Source: an uncultured Spirochaetaceae bacterium
GTDB lineage: Bacteria > Spirochaetota > Spirochaetia > Sphaerochaetales > Sphaerochaetaceae
Direction: 5' to 3'
Length of the DNA stretch: 64,000 bases
Assembly: GCA_944390015.1 (NCBI GenBank)
Contig: CALXOL010000003.1
Span: 62,001 to 126,000, forward strand
Shown here: piece by piece, positions 1 through 8,534 of the stretch
Numbering within the stretch: the first letter of the stretch is position 1
Layout: each line of letters starts with the position of its first letter
Notes under the pieces: generated by a model
Told to the model about the DNA's origin: nothing
Seen by the model: the letters and a program-made list of their open reading frames with translations, nothing else
The model's database searches: none
Position numbers and translations under genes: made by a program

Positions 1-83
1 ATGCTGGGCCATTTACCCTCGAACTCCCTTCCCCTATATTCGTCAAGAAAGCTCCATGCTGTTGAATCTGACTTCTTGGACAT
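1..83 (-). CDS. Acyl-CoA synthetase paralogue, 5' end only (runs off the window)
   Basis: The reverse strand from an ATG at 81-83 reads MSKKSDSTAWSFLDEYRG and then REFEGKWPS up to the window edge. This closely follows the N-terminus of the complete acyl-CoA synthetase at 195-1916 (MSKKDNPQPWNFLDEYRG, then KEFEGKWPN). I therefore read it as the first 27 codons of a tandem AMP-forming acyl-CoA synthetase transcribed leftward out of the window. Its upstream region carries the same palindrome (108-126) as its neighbour, at nearly the same distance from the start codon. The family assignment rests on this short match and the shared upstream site only. Confidence 0.75.
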   Translation of the reverse strand, partial: MSKKSDSTAWSFLDEYRGREFEGKWPS

Positions 84-107
84 TCACACCCCCTCTTTTA
101 CTAACAC

Positions 108-126
108 TTTTACATTTTATGTAAAA
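108..126. promoter_or_regulatory. Palindromic operator, copy 1
   Basis: The site is an inverted repeat, TTTTACAT-TTT-ATGTAAAA, beginning 25 bases upstream of the start codon at 83. Its inner 17 bases are identical to the site at 1943-1959 in front of the paralogous gene. Two identical palindromes in the same position before two related genes point to one dimeric regulator, probably a repressor that responds to fatty acids or acyl-CoA. The regulator itself is not identified. Confidence 0.6.
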
Positions 127-159
127 AAGTTCCTAAAAATCAATTACATAAGAGAAAAA

Positions 160-187
160 GACATAGCCCTTCCAGGAAAGGAAGGGC
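160..187 (-). terminator. Intrinsic terminator of the acyl-CoA synthetase gene
   Basis: A perfect 8-bp stem (GCCCTTCC at 166-173 with GGAAGGGC at 180-187) with a 6-base loop lies 8 bases past the stop codon on the reverse strand. It is followed by a U-rich stretch. Confidence 0.75.
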
Positions 188-194
188 AAAATCG

Positions 195-1916
195 TCAGTC
201 TTTAAATAGTTTTACGACTTCGTTTCTCTTAATCTTTTTAGTACTTGTCATAGGAAGAGGCTCATTGGAGATATCCATCCTGGTTATCTTCTTGTAGCTC
301 TGAAGCTCCTTGTTAACCTCACTGATGATATCATTCATCCTTGCTTTAAGTGTATCATCCGTGCTGTAAGTTTTCTTCGCATTGGCACTGGGATAGATGA
401 TTGCCCTGATCCCCTCGGCCTTGGTCTCCTTATTTACCAGGTATCCTATGATACAGATCTGGTCAATCTCATCATAAAGCTGGAAATGATCCTCGATCTC
501 TTCTGGGAATACATTCTTTCCCCCATCGGTTACGATCACGCTCTTTGCCCTACCCGTAAGATAGAGATAATGGTTCTTATCCTCGTGTCCTACGTCTCCG
601 GTATTCAACCAACCATCCTCTGAGAGAACCTCCTTGGTCGCCTCCTCATTATTGTAATAGCCCTTCATGACCATTGGTCCCTTGATGTAGATTGTTCCAT
701 TTCCCTCATCATCTGGATCAACGATCTTAACCTGACACTCTGGAATCGACTTTCCAACCGAGCTCTCAATATAGGCATAAGTAGGATTGAGGTGTGTTAT
801 CGGGCTAGTTTCAGTTAGGCCATAGCCCTGTACGAAATCTATACCGAGCTGATTGAACATCTTGAATGTGGATGCAGGAAGTGGTCCACCGCCGCAGATA
901 CAGATTCTGTTGTTCTCAAGACTGAGATTCTTAAGAAGGAATGAAAACATCTTCTTTCCGATGTTAACTCCGAATATCTTCTTAATAGCACCAGAGACGC
1001 TCATCAGGAATCTGATTAACCCATATACTACGATTCCCTTCTTTCTTATTCCGCTCATTAAAGCTGCGATCATCTTGTTAAAAAGCATAGGAACAGCGAG
1101 GAACATCGTTACCTTGCCCTCCCTGAGTTCCTTGAGAATCTGCGTTACAACCAGTTTCTTTCCAAAGACAGTACAAGCACCTACGCTGAATGACTCATAC
1201 ATTACCGCAAGCATCGTATAGGCATGATGGATTGGAAGAATCGCATAGAAGACATCAGTTGAATAGATGTTCATGTTCCCCTGTGCAAGATAGCAGTCCG
1301 CAACAAGGTTCTCGTTAGTAAGCATTACGCCCTTTGGAGTACCAGTTGTTCCCGAAGTAAAGAGAATGGCTGCAACCTCATCGCTCTTTGCCTCAAATCC
1401 CTCTCTCTCCTCTCCATCAAGATCAAGCACGTATTTATACTCATTATCTGGCTCGAGAGAGAGCTTCTCGATAAGACCTACGCTTCCATCCTTGTCTATG
1501 TTGCGGATTCTGTCCGAATCAATGAAAAGTCTTGATACCCCTCCGAACTTCATAAGAGTCTCCATCTCTGAATCCTTTAGAAGGATATCGAGAGGAACGA
1601 CGATGCATCCTGCATAAATGATGCCAAGGTATGCAATCGCCCATTCAGGGCTGTTCTTTCCGCTAACAGCTATCTTATCCCCTTTCTTCACCCCTTGGGA
1701 AAGAAGGTAGTACGATACCTCTTTAATCTTCTTCTCAGCCTCAGCATAAGTAAAAGAAATCTCTTTTGGAGAGAACGCCTTAAAACAGTTGTTGTTCGGA
1801 TATCTTAAAACGGAAATATGGAACATGGTCTTTACGTTAGGCCATTTTCCTTCAAACTCTTTTCCGCGGTATTCATCTAAAAAATTCCATGGCTGCGGGT
1901 TGTCCTTCTTCGACAT
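195..1916 (-). CDS. AMP-forming long-chain acyl-CoA (or acyl-ACP) synthetase
   Basis: This 573-residue cytosolic or membrane-associated enzyme should activate fatty acids with ATP through an acyl-adenylate. The adenylate-forming family signatures are all present: the P-loop-like FTSGTTGTPKGVML near residue 186, GYGLTETSP near 365, the NTGDVG segment, and the C-terminal hinge GRAKSVIVTDGGKNVFP with the late catalytic lysine in TSTKKIKRN. The start ATG has a good ribosome site (AAGGAG). A palindrome at 1943-1959 overlaps its promoter region, and a second synthetase begins just downstream. CoA or ACP as acceptor, and chain length, cannot be told from the sequence. Confidence 0.85.
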   Translation of the reverse strand: MSKKDNPQPWNFLDEYRGKEFEGKWPNVKTMFHISVLRYPNNNCFKAFSPKEISFTYAEAEKKIKEVSYYLLSQGVKKGDKIAVSGKNSPEWAIAYLGIIYAGCIVVPLDILLKDSEMETLMKFGGVSRLFIDSDRIRNIDKDGSVGLIEKLSLEPDNEYKYVLDLDGEEREGFEAKSDEVAAILFTSGTTGTPKGVMLTNENLVADCYLAQGNMNIYSTDVFYAILPIHHAYTMLAVMYESFSVGACTVFGKKLVVTQILKELREGKVTMFLAVPMLFNKMIAALMSGIRKKGIVVYGLIRFLMSVSGAIKKIFGVNIGKKMFSFLLKNLSLENNRICICGGGPLPASTFKMFNQLGIDFVQGYGLTETSPITHLNPTYAYIESSVGKSIPECQVKIVDPDDEGNGTIYIKGPMVMKGYYNNEEATKEVLSEDGWLNTGDVGHEDKNHYLYLTGRAKSVIVTDGGKNVFPEEIEDHFQLYDEIDQICIIGYLVNKETKAEGIRAIIYPSANAKKTYSTDDTLKARMNDIISEVNKELQSYKKITRMDISNEPLPMTSTKKIKRNEVVKLFKD

Positions 1917-1942
1917 ATAAAAACTCCTTGAAATGAATTTCC

Positions 1943-1959
1943 TTTACATTTTATGTAAA
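1943..1959. promoter_or_regulatory. Palindromic operator, copy 2
   Basis: TTTACAT-TTT-ATGTAAA is a perfect palindrome around a 3-base centre, beginning 27 bases upstream of the synthetase ATG. On the gene's strand it contains a TAAAAT hexamer that could serve as a -10 box, so bound protein would block the polymerase. It is identical to the core of the site at 108-126. Confidence 0.6.
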
Positions 1960-1987
1960 CCAAGGTATTTTTACCACCCAGAAGCCA

Positions 1988-2003
1988 TGGTTAATATTAA
2001 CCA
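1988..2003. promoter_or_regulatory. 16-bp perfect palindrome
   Basis: TGGTTAATATTAACCA lies between the stop of phoR and the acyl-CoA synthetase promoter. It is a perfect inverted repeat without a following U-tract, so it looks like a protein-binding site and not a terminator. Its partner is unknown. Confidence 0.35.
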
Positions 2004-2010
2004 ATTTCCA

Positions 2011-3609
2011 CTATTTTGATGGGAAAACCAGTTTTATCGTGGTTCCAACGCCAAGAGTACTGTTAATCTCTATCTTCGCACCATGACGCTCTGCAACGCT
2101 CTTGACGATGCTCAGCCCAAGCCCCGTTCCACCAGTCTGGCGACTCCTTGATTTATCCACACGGTAAAAACGATCGAATACCCTCTCCTTATCATAAGGA
2201 GAAAGCCCGATTCCATGGTCCTCCACCTCAAACGACGTATCATCAATCCTGATAACAATCTCATTTGAATCCCTGTTGTATTTGATGGCGTTATCAACAA
2301 GATTATATATTGCCTCAAAGATCAAGGTGCTGTTTCCCCTTATCAGGAGCTTGCCCTTGTTTTCAATTCTTACAATTGGATTTGAGATGGAATCAAGCAC
2401 ATCCTTTGCAATGGAGGCCACATCGATTTCGCTGAACTCGACCTCTGCCTCCTCATCAAGCCGGCTAATCGCCATTATATCCTCAATCAGCTGATAGAGC
2501 CTCTTTGCCTCACTGTATATCTGAGATGAGAACTCCTTGATGTGATCCTTATCAACCTGATCCCTCATTATAAGCTCGGAGTATCCGCTGATGGAGGTCA
2601 ATGGAGTTTTAAGCTCATGGGAGACGTTCTGTATGAACTCCCTCTCCTTCATCTCAAGTGCCGTCTTGTCGGAGACATCAAAAAGAAGGATTGCAGAGCC
2701 TATTCCTTCTACTTCCTCTGCATGAACCTCGATCACTCTTCCCTCTACCTTGATTCTTCCGCTTTCAGAGCCCTTTTCGATTATCGAGAAGAAAAGGCTT
2801 TCCCTGCTCAGCTCTATTATGCTTTTAAACTCATCATTCGTATTCTTTCCCATCAGAGTCTTCGCAGCATCGTTGATCATCAGGATATCCCCATTGCTTC
2901 TTACGATAACAAGTCCGTCCTTCATGCTCTTGACTATGAGTTCAAGCTCATTGCGGTCCCTTCTGAGAAGCTCAATCTGCTTTTTTATCTCCGAATTCTG
3001 CTCATCTATCCTCCTAACAAGGGGACTGAGTTCCTCATAAAGACCGCTATCCTCCATCGGGCGGTCAAGGTTTATACGGTTTATCGGTGAGACAATCTTC
3101 TTTGAGATGAAATTCGACAAGAAGAGAGTCGCGATAATTACTGCAAGAATGATTGCGATAACATAAGGAAGGGAGTCGAAGATGAAAGAATAAAGGCTGC
3201 TTTGAGCCTCGCTCAGCCTTATGACAGTCCCATCACTCGATAGTATTGCGACATAGAACATATTCTCAAGCATCGTGGAGCTCTCCCGTACTGCGAATCC
3301 TGTCATCCTGGAAAGCGCAGTCTGAACCTCGGGACGCATCAGATGGTTCTCCATCTCATCCTTATCCGCCTCTGAGTCGAAGATTACCGTTCCATCATCA
3401 CTTATCTTGGTAAAGCGCCTTGAGCCGAAATCCAGAGAGGAGAGATCACCTTCATAGCTGTCTATCAGCTGAAGAGTCATTAAAAGATCTTTCTGAATGC
3501 TGTTCTCGTAAGTACGGTACATCGCATTTACAGTAAAGATCGCTGTAATTACCACGGCAAGAACAACCACTAATGTAGTAACTGTGAATAGTTTATTGCT
3601 CAGCTTCAT
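2011..3609 (-). CDS. phoR: PhoR-type phosphate sensor histidine kinase
   Basis: This inner-membrane kinase pairs with the response regulator encoded just before it. It has a membrane segment near residues 10-32, an extracytoplasmic loop, a second segment near 147-168, a PAS-like domain (MKDGLVIV), a dimerisation/phosphoacceptor helix with the H-box VSHELKTPL, and an ATPase domain with N-box LVDNAIKYN, G1 VEDHGIGL and G2 GTGLGLSIVK. I start it at the ATG of MKLSNKLF (3609), inside the end of phoB. An upstream start adding nine residues is possible but the extra residues look non-conserved. It is the last gene of the phosphate operon. Confidence 0.88.
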   Translation of the reverse strand: MKLSNKLFTVTTLVVVLAVVITAIFTVNAMYRTYENSIQKDLLMTLQLIDSYEGDLSSLDFGSRRFTKISDDGTVIFDSEADKDEMENHLMRPEVQTALSRMTGFAVRESSTMLENMFYVAILSSDGTVIRLSEAQSSLYSFIFDSLPYVIAIILAVIIATLFLSNFISKKIVSPINRINLDRPMEDSGLYEELSPLVRRIDEQNSEIKKQIELLRRDRNELELIVKSMKDGLVIVRSNGDILMINDAAKTLMGKNTNDEFKSIIELSRESLFFSIIEKGSESGRIKVEGRVIEVHAEEVEGIGSAILLFDVSDKTALEMKEREFIQNVSHELKTPLTSISGYSELIMRDQVDKDHIKEFSSQIYSEAKRLYQLIEDIMAISRLDEEAEVEFSEIDVASIAKDVLDSISNPIVRIENKGKLLIRGNSTLIFEAIYNLVDNAIKYNRDSNEIVIRIDDTSFEVEDHGIGLSPYDKERVFDRFYRVDKSRSRQTGGTGLGLSIVKSVAERHGAKIEINSTLGVGTTIKLVFPSK

Positions 3610-4279
3610 TTTTAAACCTGTATCCCACACCTGCAACGGTCTGTATCATAGCCCCCGATGCTCCAAGCTTTTCCCTGATTCTCCTGACATGGACATCGAC
3701 GGTTCTGTTCTCCCCATCGAAAGCATACCCCCAGACCGTATTGAGGATGCTGTCCCTTGAAAGGCAAATGCCCTCATTCTCCATTAAGAGTTTTAAAAGA
3801 GAGTACTCTTTAAGCGTCATCTGAACTTCTTTTCCATCAACTTTGACCATATGAGCCTTGCCATCGATTGAGACAGCTCCATATTTTATGATTCCGTCAT
3901 TAGAAGTGCTTCTCATTCCTTTTCTTCTAAGCGCTGCCTTCACCCTGGCAAGAAGCTCCATCATTCCAAAAGGCTTTGCAATGTAATCATCGCTTCCAAG
4001 GTCAAGACCGAGAACCTTATCGTACTCACTGCTCTTTGCAGTCAGCATAATGATCAGAACATCATCATATTCTTTCCTGCTTCTCATCTTCTTAAGAACA
4101 TCAAGCCCGCTCATCTCCGGCAGCATGATATCCAGAAGAAGAAGCTCGGGCTTCTCTTCCTGCATCGCTTTAAAAAGGAGACTCGGACGGTCAAATCCCT
4201 TGACGGTATACCCGTTTGATGAGAGCGTGTATTCGACAAGTTTCAAAATTGATGCATCATCTTCAAGTATGTAAATCAT
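3593..4279 (-). CDS. phoB: PhoB-type response regulator
   Basis: This is an OmpR/PhoB-family regulator: a receiver domain with the acidic pair EDD, phosphoacceptor aspartate in LLLDIMLPEMSG and lysine in AKPFG, then a winged-helix DNA-binding domain (VDVHVRRIREKLG). It should activate the pst operon under phosphate limitation through the repeats at 8342-8448. The ATG at 4279 gives the typical N-terminus MIYILEDD. A TTG at 4288, directly after the phoU stop, would add three residues and is better spaced from a GGGAGA. It overlaps phoR by 17 bases. Confidence 0.88.
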   Translation of the reverse strand: MIYILEDDASILKLVEYTLSSNGYTVKGFDRPSLLFKAMQEEKPELLLLDIMLPEMSGLDVLKKMRSRKEYDDVLIIMLTAKSSEYDKVLGLDLGSDDYIAKPFGMMELLARVKAALRRKGMRSTSNDGIIKYGAVSIDGKAHMVKVDGKEVQMTLKEYSLLKLLMENEGICLSRDSILNTVWGYAFDGENRTVDVHVRRIREKLGASGAMIQTVAGVGYRFKNEAEQ

Positions 4280-4288
4280 AGTAGTCAA

Positions 4289-4933
4289 TTATATATTCAT
4301 ATCTCCCGATACGGACCAGATCAATTGTTTAGATAGATTAACGCAGTGGTCGCCCATCCTCTCAAGGTATTTTGCAGCCAAAAGCGCATCAGGGGCTTCC
4401 TCAATGCCATCGACACTGGTCTTGATCATCTTTATAAGGCCTTCCTTCGCTGAGACGAAAAGAGAATCGAGCGCATCATCCTCCCTGATTACAAGTTCGG
4501 CCTTCTCCTCATTACGCATCACAAAAGCATCGATTGATTCAGTCAGCATTTTTGAAACCTCCTCAATCATCTTCGGAAGTCCAATCTGCTGAAGTATCTC
4601 CCTATTCTCACAATATGTGATAGCCTCTGCGAGATCTAAACTGTTGTTTCCGATCCTCTCTAGATCCGTGATTATTCTAAGAGATGCGGATACGCTCCTG
4701 AGATCTTTTGCAACCGGATGCTTTCTTAAAAGAATCCTCATACACTCCTGCTCTATCTCCCTCTGGCTCTTCTCAACCTGATCGCTGAGATCCTGAATAT
4801 CCCTTATGTCTTTACCGCCCCTTTCAACGAGGGAGGATACCCCGTATAGGGCCTTCTCGCATAGGGATGCCATCTTAACTATATCTCTCTTTAGAGATGC
4901 GATCTCCTCATCAATATTAAGCGTAAACGTCAT
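4289..4933 (-). CDS. phoU: Phosphate-signalling regulator PhoU
   Basis: This 214-residue, all-helical cytoplasmic protein has the two PhoU repeats, with acidic motifs such as LERIGNNSLDLAE and LERMGDHCVNLSK that bind metal in the family. It couples the Pst transporter to the PhoR/PhoB pair and damps signalling when phosphate is plentiful. The ATG of MTFTLNIDEE at 4933 starts one base after the pstB stop. A longer upstream reading runs through pstB in another frame and begins with arginine-rich sequence that is not PhoU-like. Confidence 0.9.
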   Translation of the reverse strand: MTFTLNIDEEIASLKRDIVKMASLCEKALYGVSSLVERGGKDIRDIQDLSDQVEKSQREIEQECMRILLRKHPVAKDLRSVSASLRIITDLERIGNNSLDLAEAITYCENREILQQIGLPKMIEEVSKMLTESIDAFVMRNEEKAELVIREDDALDSLFVSAKEGLIKMIKTSVDGIEEAPDALLAAKYLERMGDHCVNLSKQLIWSVSGDMNI

Positions 4934-4934
4934 A

Positions 4935-5690
4935 TCAACCAAACCTTCCTGTAATATAGTCTTCCGTCTTCTTCTCCTTCGGATTGGAGAAGATCTGCTC
5001 GGTATCCCCGACCTCAATCAACTCTCCCAAGAGGAAGAACGCGGTCTTGTCAGAGATGCGCAATGCCTGCTGCATGTTGTGGGTTACTATTACAATAGTA
5101 TAGTCTTTTTTCAGCTCCATTGCCAAATCTTCAATCCTGCTGGTGCTTATCGGATCGAGGGCGCTGGTAGGCTCATCCATTAAAAGCACCTTTGGCTGGA
5201 CTGCAAGAGCTCTTGCGATGCAGAGCCTCTGCTGCTGTCCACCAGAGAGTCCGAGTGCGCTCTTTTTAAGCCTGTCCTTCACCTCATCCCATAAAGCAGC
5301 GTTTCTAAGGGCCTCTTCCACGATCTGGTCAAGCCTTGCCTTGTTCTTAACACCGTTTGTACGTGGGCCGTATGCGATGTTGTCATAGATGCTCATCATG
5401 AACGGATTCGGCTTCTGGAAAACCATTCCTATGTCCCTTCTCAACCCGTTAACATCAATCTTAGGAGAGAATATATCCTCCCCCTCATAAAGAATCTCCC
5501 CTGTTATCTTAACCCCCTGGATGAGGTCGTTCATCCTGTTAAGCGTCCTGAGAAAAGTACTCTTTCCACATCCTGATGGGCCGATGAGAGCCGTGATATT
5601 CTTCTCCTCAATATTGATGTTTATATCCTTAAGAGCATGCATCTGCGTATACCAGAGGTTCATGTTCTTAGCTTCAATAATATTACTCAC
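4935..5690 (-). CDS. pstB: Phosphate ABC transporter ATPase PstB
   Basis: This 251-residue ATPase has Walker [10 protein letters not shown], the PstB-typical Q-loop region FQKPNPF, signature LSGGQQQRL, Walker [14 protein letters not shown] and the switch histidine in VTHNMQQA. It powers phosphate import by the PstC/PstA channel. The start is a GTG overlapping the pstA stop as GTGA, consistent with translational coupling. Length and motifs are standard. Confidence 0.95.
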   Translation of the reverse strand: MSNIIEAKNMNLWYTQMHALKDININIEEKNITALIGPSGCGKSTFLRTLNRMNDLIQGVKITGEILYEGEDIFSPKIDVNGLRRDIGMVFQKPNPFMMSIYDNIAYGPRTNGVKNKARLDQIVEEALRNAALWDEVKDRLKKSALGLSGGQQQRLCIARALAVQPKVLLMDEPTSALDPISTSRIEDLAMELKKDYTIVIVTHNMQQALRISDKTAFFLLGELIEVGDTEQIFSNPKEKKTEDYITGRFG

Positions 5691-6553
5691 TGTCCGTTTC
5701 TCCTTTCCATTATCTTACCCAGGTAAGTCGTTATAAGATTGATTATCACCGTCAGGATGATCAAAATAGCGGCAATCGCATATGCTATATCGAAATCTCC
5801 ACGCTCGGATGCATATACGTAGAGGGCAACGGTAAGTGTTGCTCCGCTGTTTGCCATGCCTTCAAAGAATCCATATAGCCTATGAGCAAGTCCTGCAGTG
5901 AAAAGAAGTGCGGCCGATTCGCCTAAAATTCTTCCAATCGTGAGGATACAACCTGTGACGATTCCATTGACGCAAGTCGGAAGAACTACCGTCCTGATGA
6001 CCCTCCACTTCCCTGCTCCAAGGGCGAAGGCACCCTCCCTATAGCTCTGGGGAACGGTCTTAAGAGCCTCCTCCGTAGTCCTCATGATAGTAGGAAGGTT
6101 CATTATGACCAGGGTACAGCTTCCTGCGAGAAGTGATGTGCCGAAGCCAAACAGCTGTACGAAGAGAAGCATTCCCACAAGACCGTATATGATCGATGGG
6201 ATTCCAGATAGGGTCTCACTCGCAAACTCTATGATCTCAACCACCTTTCTGTTCTTCGCATACTCCGTAAGGTAGATTGCAGCACCAACACCGAGAGGAA
6301 GCACCATTATAAGAGTTGCGATAACCACGTAAATGGTGTTCATGATATCCGGAAGTATTCCGTCTATATCACGTCTGACACTCGGTGTCTCTATGAGCAT
6401 CTTAGGGTTCTCTATGATGTTCGGTATTCCTTTGGCAAGCACATAGAGCAGCATGAATGCAGTGAGTGCTACTACTAACGCAAGAGATATGTAACAGAGA
6501 GCCTTCATTAAAGCACACCAGGCTTTTCTCTTATTTGAAAGTCCTTCTATCAT
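5687..6553 (-). CDS. pstA: Phosphate ABC transporter permease PstA
   Basis: This 288-residue polytopic permease has the MetI-like core. The ATPase-coupling loop carries [21 protein letters not shown], and the sequence [13 protein letters not shown] is typical of PstA. It forms the membrane channel with PstC. Its ATG overlaps the pstC stop (ATGA) and its own stop overlaps pstB. Confidence 0.93.
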   Translation of the reverse strand: MIEGLSNKRKAWCALMKALCYISLALVVALTAFMLLYVLAKGIPNIIENPKMLIETPSVRRDIDGILPDIMNTIYVVIATLIMVLPLGVGAAIYLTEYAKNRKVVEIIEFASETLSGIPSIIYGLVGMLLFVQLFGFGTSLLAGSCTLVIMNLPTIMRTTEEALKTVPQSYREGAFALGAGKWRVIRTVVLPTCVNGIVTGCILTIGRILGESAALLFTAGLAHRLYGFFEGMANSGATLTVALYVYASERGDFDIAYAIAAILIILTVIINLITTYLGKIMERRNGQ

Positions 6554-7461
6554 ATCTTCTGACTCCTTGTCTTTATGAAATTAAGAGCGGCATTGATGAG
6601 CATGATGAAAAAGAAGAGCACCAAGGCGATTGAAAACAGCGCCTGACGCTGCAGGCCGGATGAGTAGCTCATCTCACTTGCTACCGCAGTGGTAAGAAAG
6701 CGTACCGACTTAAAAAGTCCAGGCATGTTCGCGACATTACCAGCTACCATCATGATCGCCATCGCCTCCCCTATAGCCCTTCCAATGCCGAGAACTATAG
6801 CTGTGAATATTCCGCTTTTCGCAGCTGGAACAGTTACCCTGAAGTACGTCTCAGTACTCGTGGCCCCTAGAGAGAGGGATGCCTCCTCATATTCATGAGG
6901 TACCGCCTCAAGCGCAGAGAGCGAGACGTTTATCACTGAGGGAAGAATCATGACTGCAAGTACGATTATGGCGGCAAAGAGGCTCGCACCGTCTGGAACA
7001 TTGAAAATAAGCCTGATTGCGGGAACAAGCACAGTCATGCCCACAAGGCCATAGATAACTGATGGGATGCCCGCAAGAACGCCCACGCATAGCTTCATGG
7101 CATCTTTAAATCTCTTATTCGCCATCTTCGCTAGATATACTGCAACGAAAAATCCGATAGGAACACCGATTATTATCGCACCCGATGTTCCGTAGATGCT
7201 TGTGAGTATGAAAGCAAGTATTCCATATGAAGGCTCTGATGCCGTACTTGCCCATTTCGTTCCAAAAAGAAACTCAAGCGGCCCGATCTCAATTATCGCA
7301 GGCAGTCCGCTTATTATCAGATAAACGGTGATTATGAGAACACAACCGACCGTTATAAGACCAAGAATCAGAAAAATAAAATGTATCAGGTCCTCAACAA
7401 GACGTTTCGGGTTAGCTTTGTAACCCGAAAAGAGAACATTCATTCGTTCATTTAGATTCAT
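6550..7461 (-). CDS. pstC: Phosphate ABC transporter permease PstC
   Basis: This 303-residue permease has six predicted membrane helices and the coupling segment EAVPHEYEEASLSLGAT. GRAIGEAMAIMMVAGN is the usual PstC motif. It sits 14 bases after pstS and overlaps pstA by 4 bases, so the whole transporter is made from one message. Confidence 0.93.
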   Translation of the reverse strand: MNLNERMNVLFSGYKANPKRLVEDLIHFIFLILGLITVGCVLIITVYLIISGLPAIIEIGPLEFLFGTKWASTASEPSYGILAFILTSIYGTSGAIIIGVPIGFFVAVYLAKMANKRFKDAMKLCVGVLAGIPSVIYGLVGMTVLVPAIRLIFNVPDGASLFAAIIVLAVMILPSVINVSLSALEAVPHEYEEASLSLGATSTETYFRVTVPAAKSGIFTAIVLGIGRAIGEAMAIMMVAGNVANMPGLFKSVRFLTTAVASEMSYSSGLQRQALFSIALVLFFFIMLINAALNFIKTRSQKI

Positions 7462-7475
7462 ATGGATTTTAACCC

Positions 7476-8282
7476 TTATACTAGAGGTACCGCTCCAGCA
7501 TCTGCAATGATGTCAGAAGCATCTGTTGAGAGAGCGAAGTCGAAGAACTGCTGTGCCGCCTCAGAGAGTTCTGCATCTGCCTTCGTTACGAAGACGAACG
7601 GGCGCTGAATCTGATACTCACCTGAGAGTACTGTCTCCTCTGATGGTGCTACTCCGTCAACAAGGACCGTCTTGATCGTATCATCGACTGCGGAAAGGGA
7701 TGCATATCCTATTGCATTAGGGTTGGAAAGTACTGCTGTGATTACAGCACCTGTGCTTGTAAGTTCCTGGTTGTACTTACATACATCCTCTGTTCCTGTG
7801 ATGGATTCAAAACCATCTCTCGTACCGCTTCCAGCCTCTCTACCGATAAGAACGACAGGAGCATCAGCTCCACCTACTTCAGCCCAAGAAGTTAATTCTC
7901 CAGTATAAAGAGCTGCAATCTGCTCAACACTGAGGTCGCTAACAGGGTTCTCATTGTTTACGATGATTGCAATTCCATCGAGAGCAACGGTCGTACCCTT
8001 AAGACCGGATGCGACTTCCTCATCCTTAAGAGATCTGGAAGAGAGTCCGATGTCAGCCCTTCCCTCCTGAGCAGCCGTAATACCGCTGCCACTTCCTGTC
8101 GGGTTATATGTGACTACGATTCCAGTATTCTCCTCAAAAACCTCTGCAAGTGAGAGAACAACGCTCTCCATACTTGTAGAACCATCGGTGCTTACGCTCT
8201 GATTAGAAGCTTCCTTAGCACCAGCTGCAAACAGTGATACAGCGCAGAGCGCTACTAACATTGTAACAAGAATCTTTTTCAT
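7476..8282 (-). CDS. pstS: Periplasmic phosphate-binding protein PstS
   Basis: This is the high-affinity phosphate receptor delivering to PstCA. The N-terminus (MKKILVTMLVALCAVSLFAA, then GAKEA) is an export signal without a lipobox cysteine. The mature part has phosphate-contact motifs typical of the family (GSTSM, GSGSGI, REAGSGTRDGFE, NPNAIGYAS). I place the start at 8282, preceded by AAGGAGATAAAA. An upstream reading adds 16 non-signal residues and lacks such a site. The promoter region upstream carries two Pho-box-like repeats. Confidence 0.93.
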   Translation of the reverse strand: MKKILVTMLVALCAVSLFAAGAKEASNQSVSTDGSTSMESVVLSLAEVFEENTGIVVTYNPTGSGSGITAAQEGRADIGLSSRSLKDEEVASGLKGTTVALDGIAIIVNNENPVSDLSVEQIAALYTGELTSWAEVGGADAPVVLIGREAGSGTRDGFESITGTEDVCKYNQELTSTGAVITAVLSNPNAIGYASLSAVDDTIKTVLVDGVAPSEETVLSGEYQIQRPFVFVTKADAELSEAAQQFFDFALSTDASDIIADAGAVPLV

Positions 8283-8341
8283 TTTTATCTCCTTACGACC
8301 ATGATTTTTGCCACTGAAAGTAAAATCCATGTGCTCGGAGC

Positions 8342-8359
8342 TGTTAAATCTTTGTTAAA
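8342..8359 (-). promoter_or_regulatory. Pho-box-like direct repeat, downstream pair
   Basis: On the pst-sense strand two TTAACA hexamers are separated by 5 bases, an 11-bp period. A weaker third copy continues the period to 8370. The pair lies about 60 bases before the pstS ATG, downstream of the likely transcription start, so it may be an auxiliary binding site. Confidence 0.5.
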
Positions 8360-8411
8360 TCATTGATTTTATTATTTCTTCAAATTTCCACAAAATTTAT
8401 TCTATTTCTTT

Positions 8412-8448
8412 ATTATATAAAGAATAGCCTTGTTAAATTGGTGTTAAT
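8412..8448 (-). promoter_or_regulatory. PhoB-dependent promoter of the pst operon
   Basis: Two TTAACA hexamers on the pst strand are spaced by 5 bases (8431-8448). They end 13 bases upstream of a perfect TATAAT (8412-8417). No -35 box is seen in addition, so the repeat occupies the place where an activator substitutes for it. TTAACA-N5-TTAACA is the form known for Bacillus PhoP, and the 11-bp period is shared with enterobacterial Pho boxes. The predicted start is near 8405, giving a leader of about 120 bases. Confidence 0.6.
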
Positions 8449-8498
8449 CAAACGAAATCCATCTTCGCCTACGGGGAAAACGAGGTCTTTTTGCTCAC

Positions 8499-8527
8499 TT
8501 GTATGTATGCTGTAAAACTCTTAATAT
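8499..8527 (+). promoter_or_regulatory. folC promoter, predicted leaderless
   Basis: TTGTAT (8499-8504), a 17-base spacer and TAATAT (8522-8527) make a good sigma-70 promoter. The expected transcription start, about 7 bases beyond the -10 box, falls on the A of the folC ATG at 8535. No ribosome-binding site precedes that ATG. Confidence 0.55.
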
Positions 8528-8534
8528 TTCTAGC

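Noticed and set aside
1-297. Forward-strand open frame of 98 codons at the window start
   Set aside because: It runs antisense across the start of one acyl-CoA synthetase, a terminator and the end of the next, and has no ribosome site or protein-like composition.
2542-3090. Forward-strand frame of 182 codons
   Set aside because: It lies wholly antisense to phoR, whose kinase motifs prove the coding strand.
4934-5017. Longer N-terminus for PhoU
   Set aside because: The extra 28 residues are read from inside pstB in another frame and are arginine-rich; the ATG at 4933 gives a normal PhoU.
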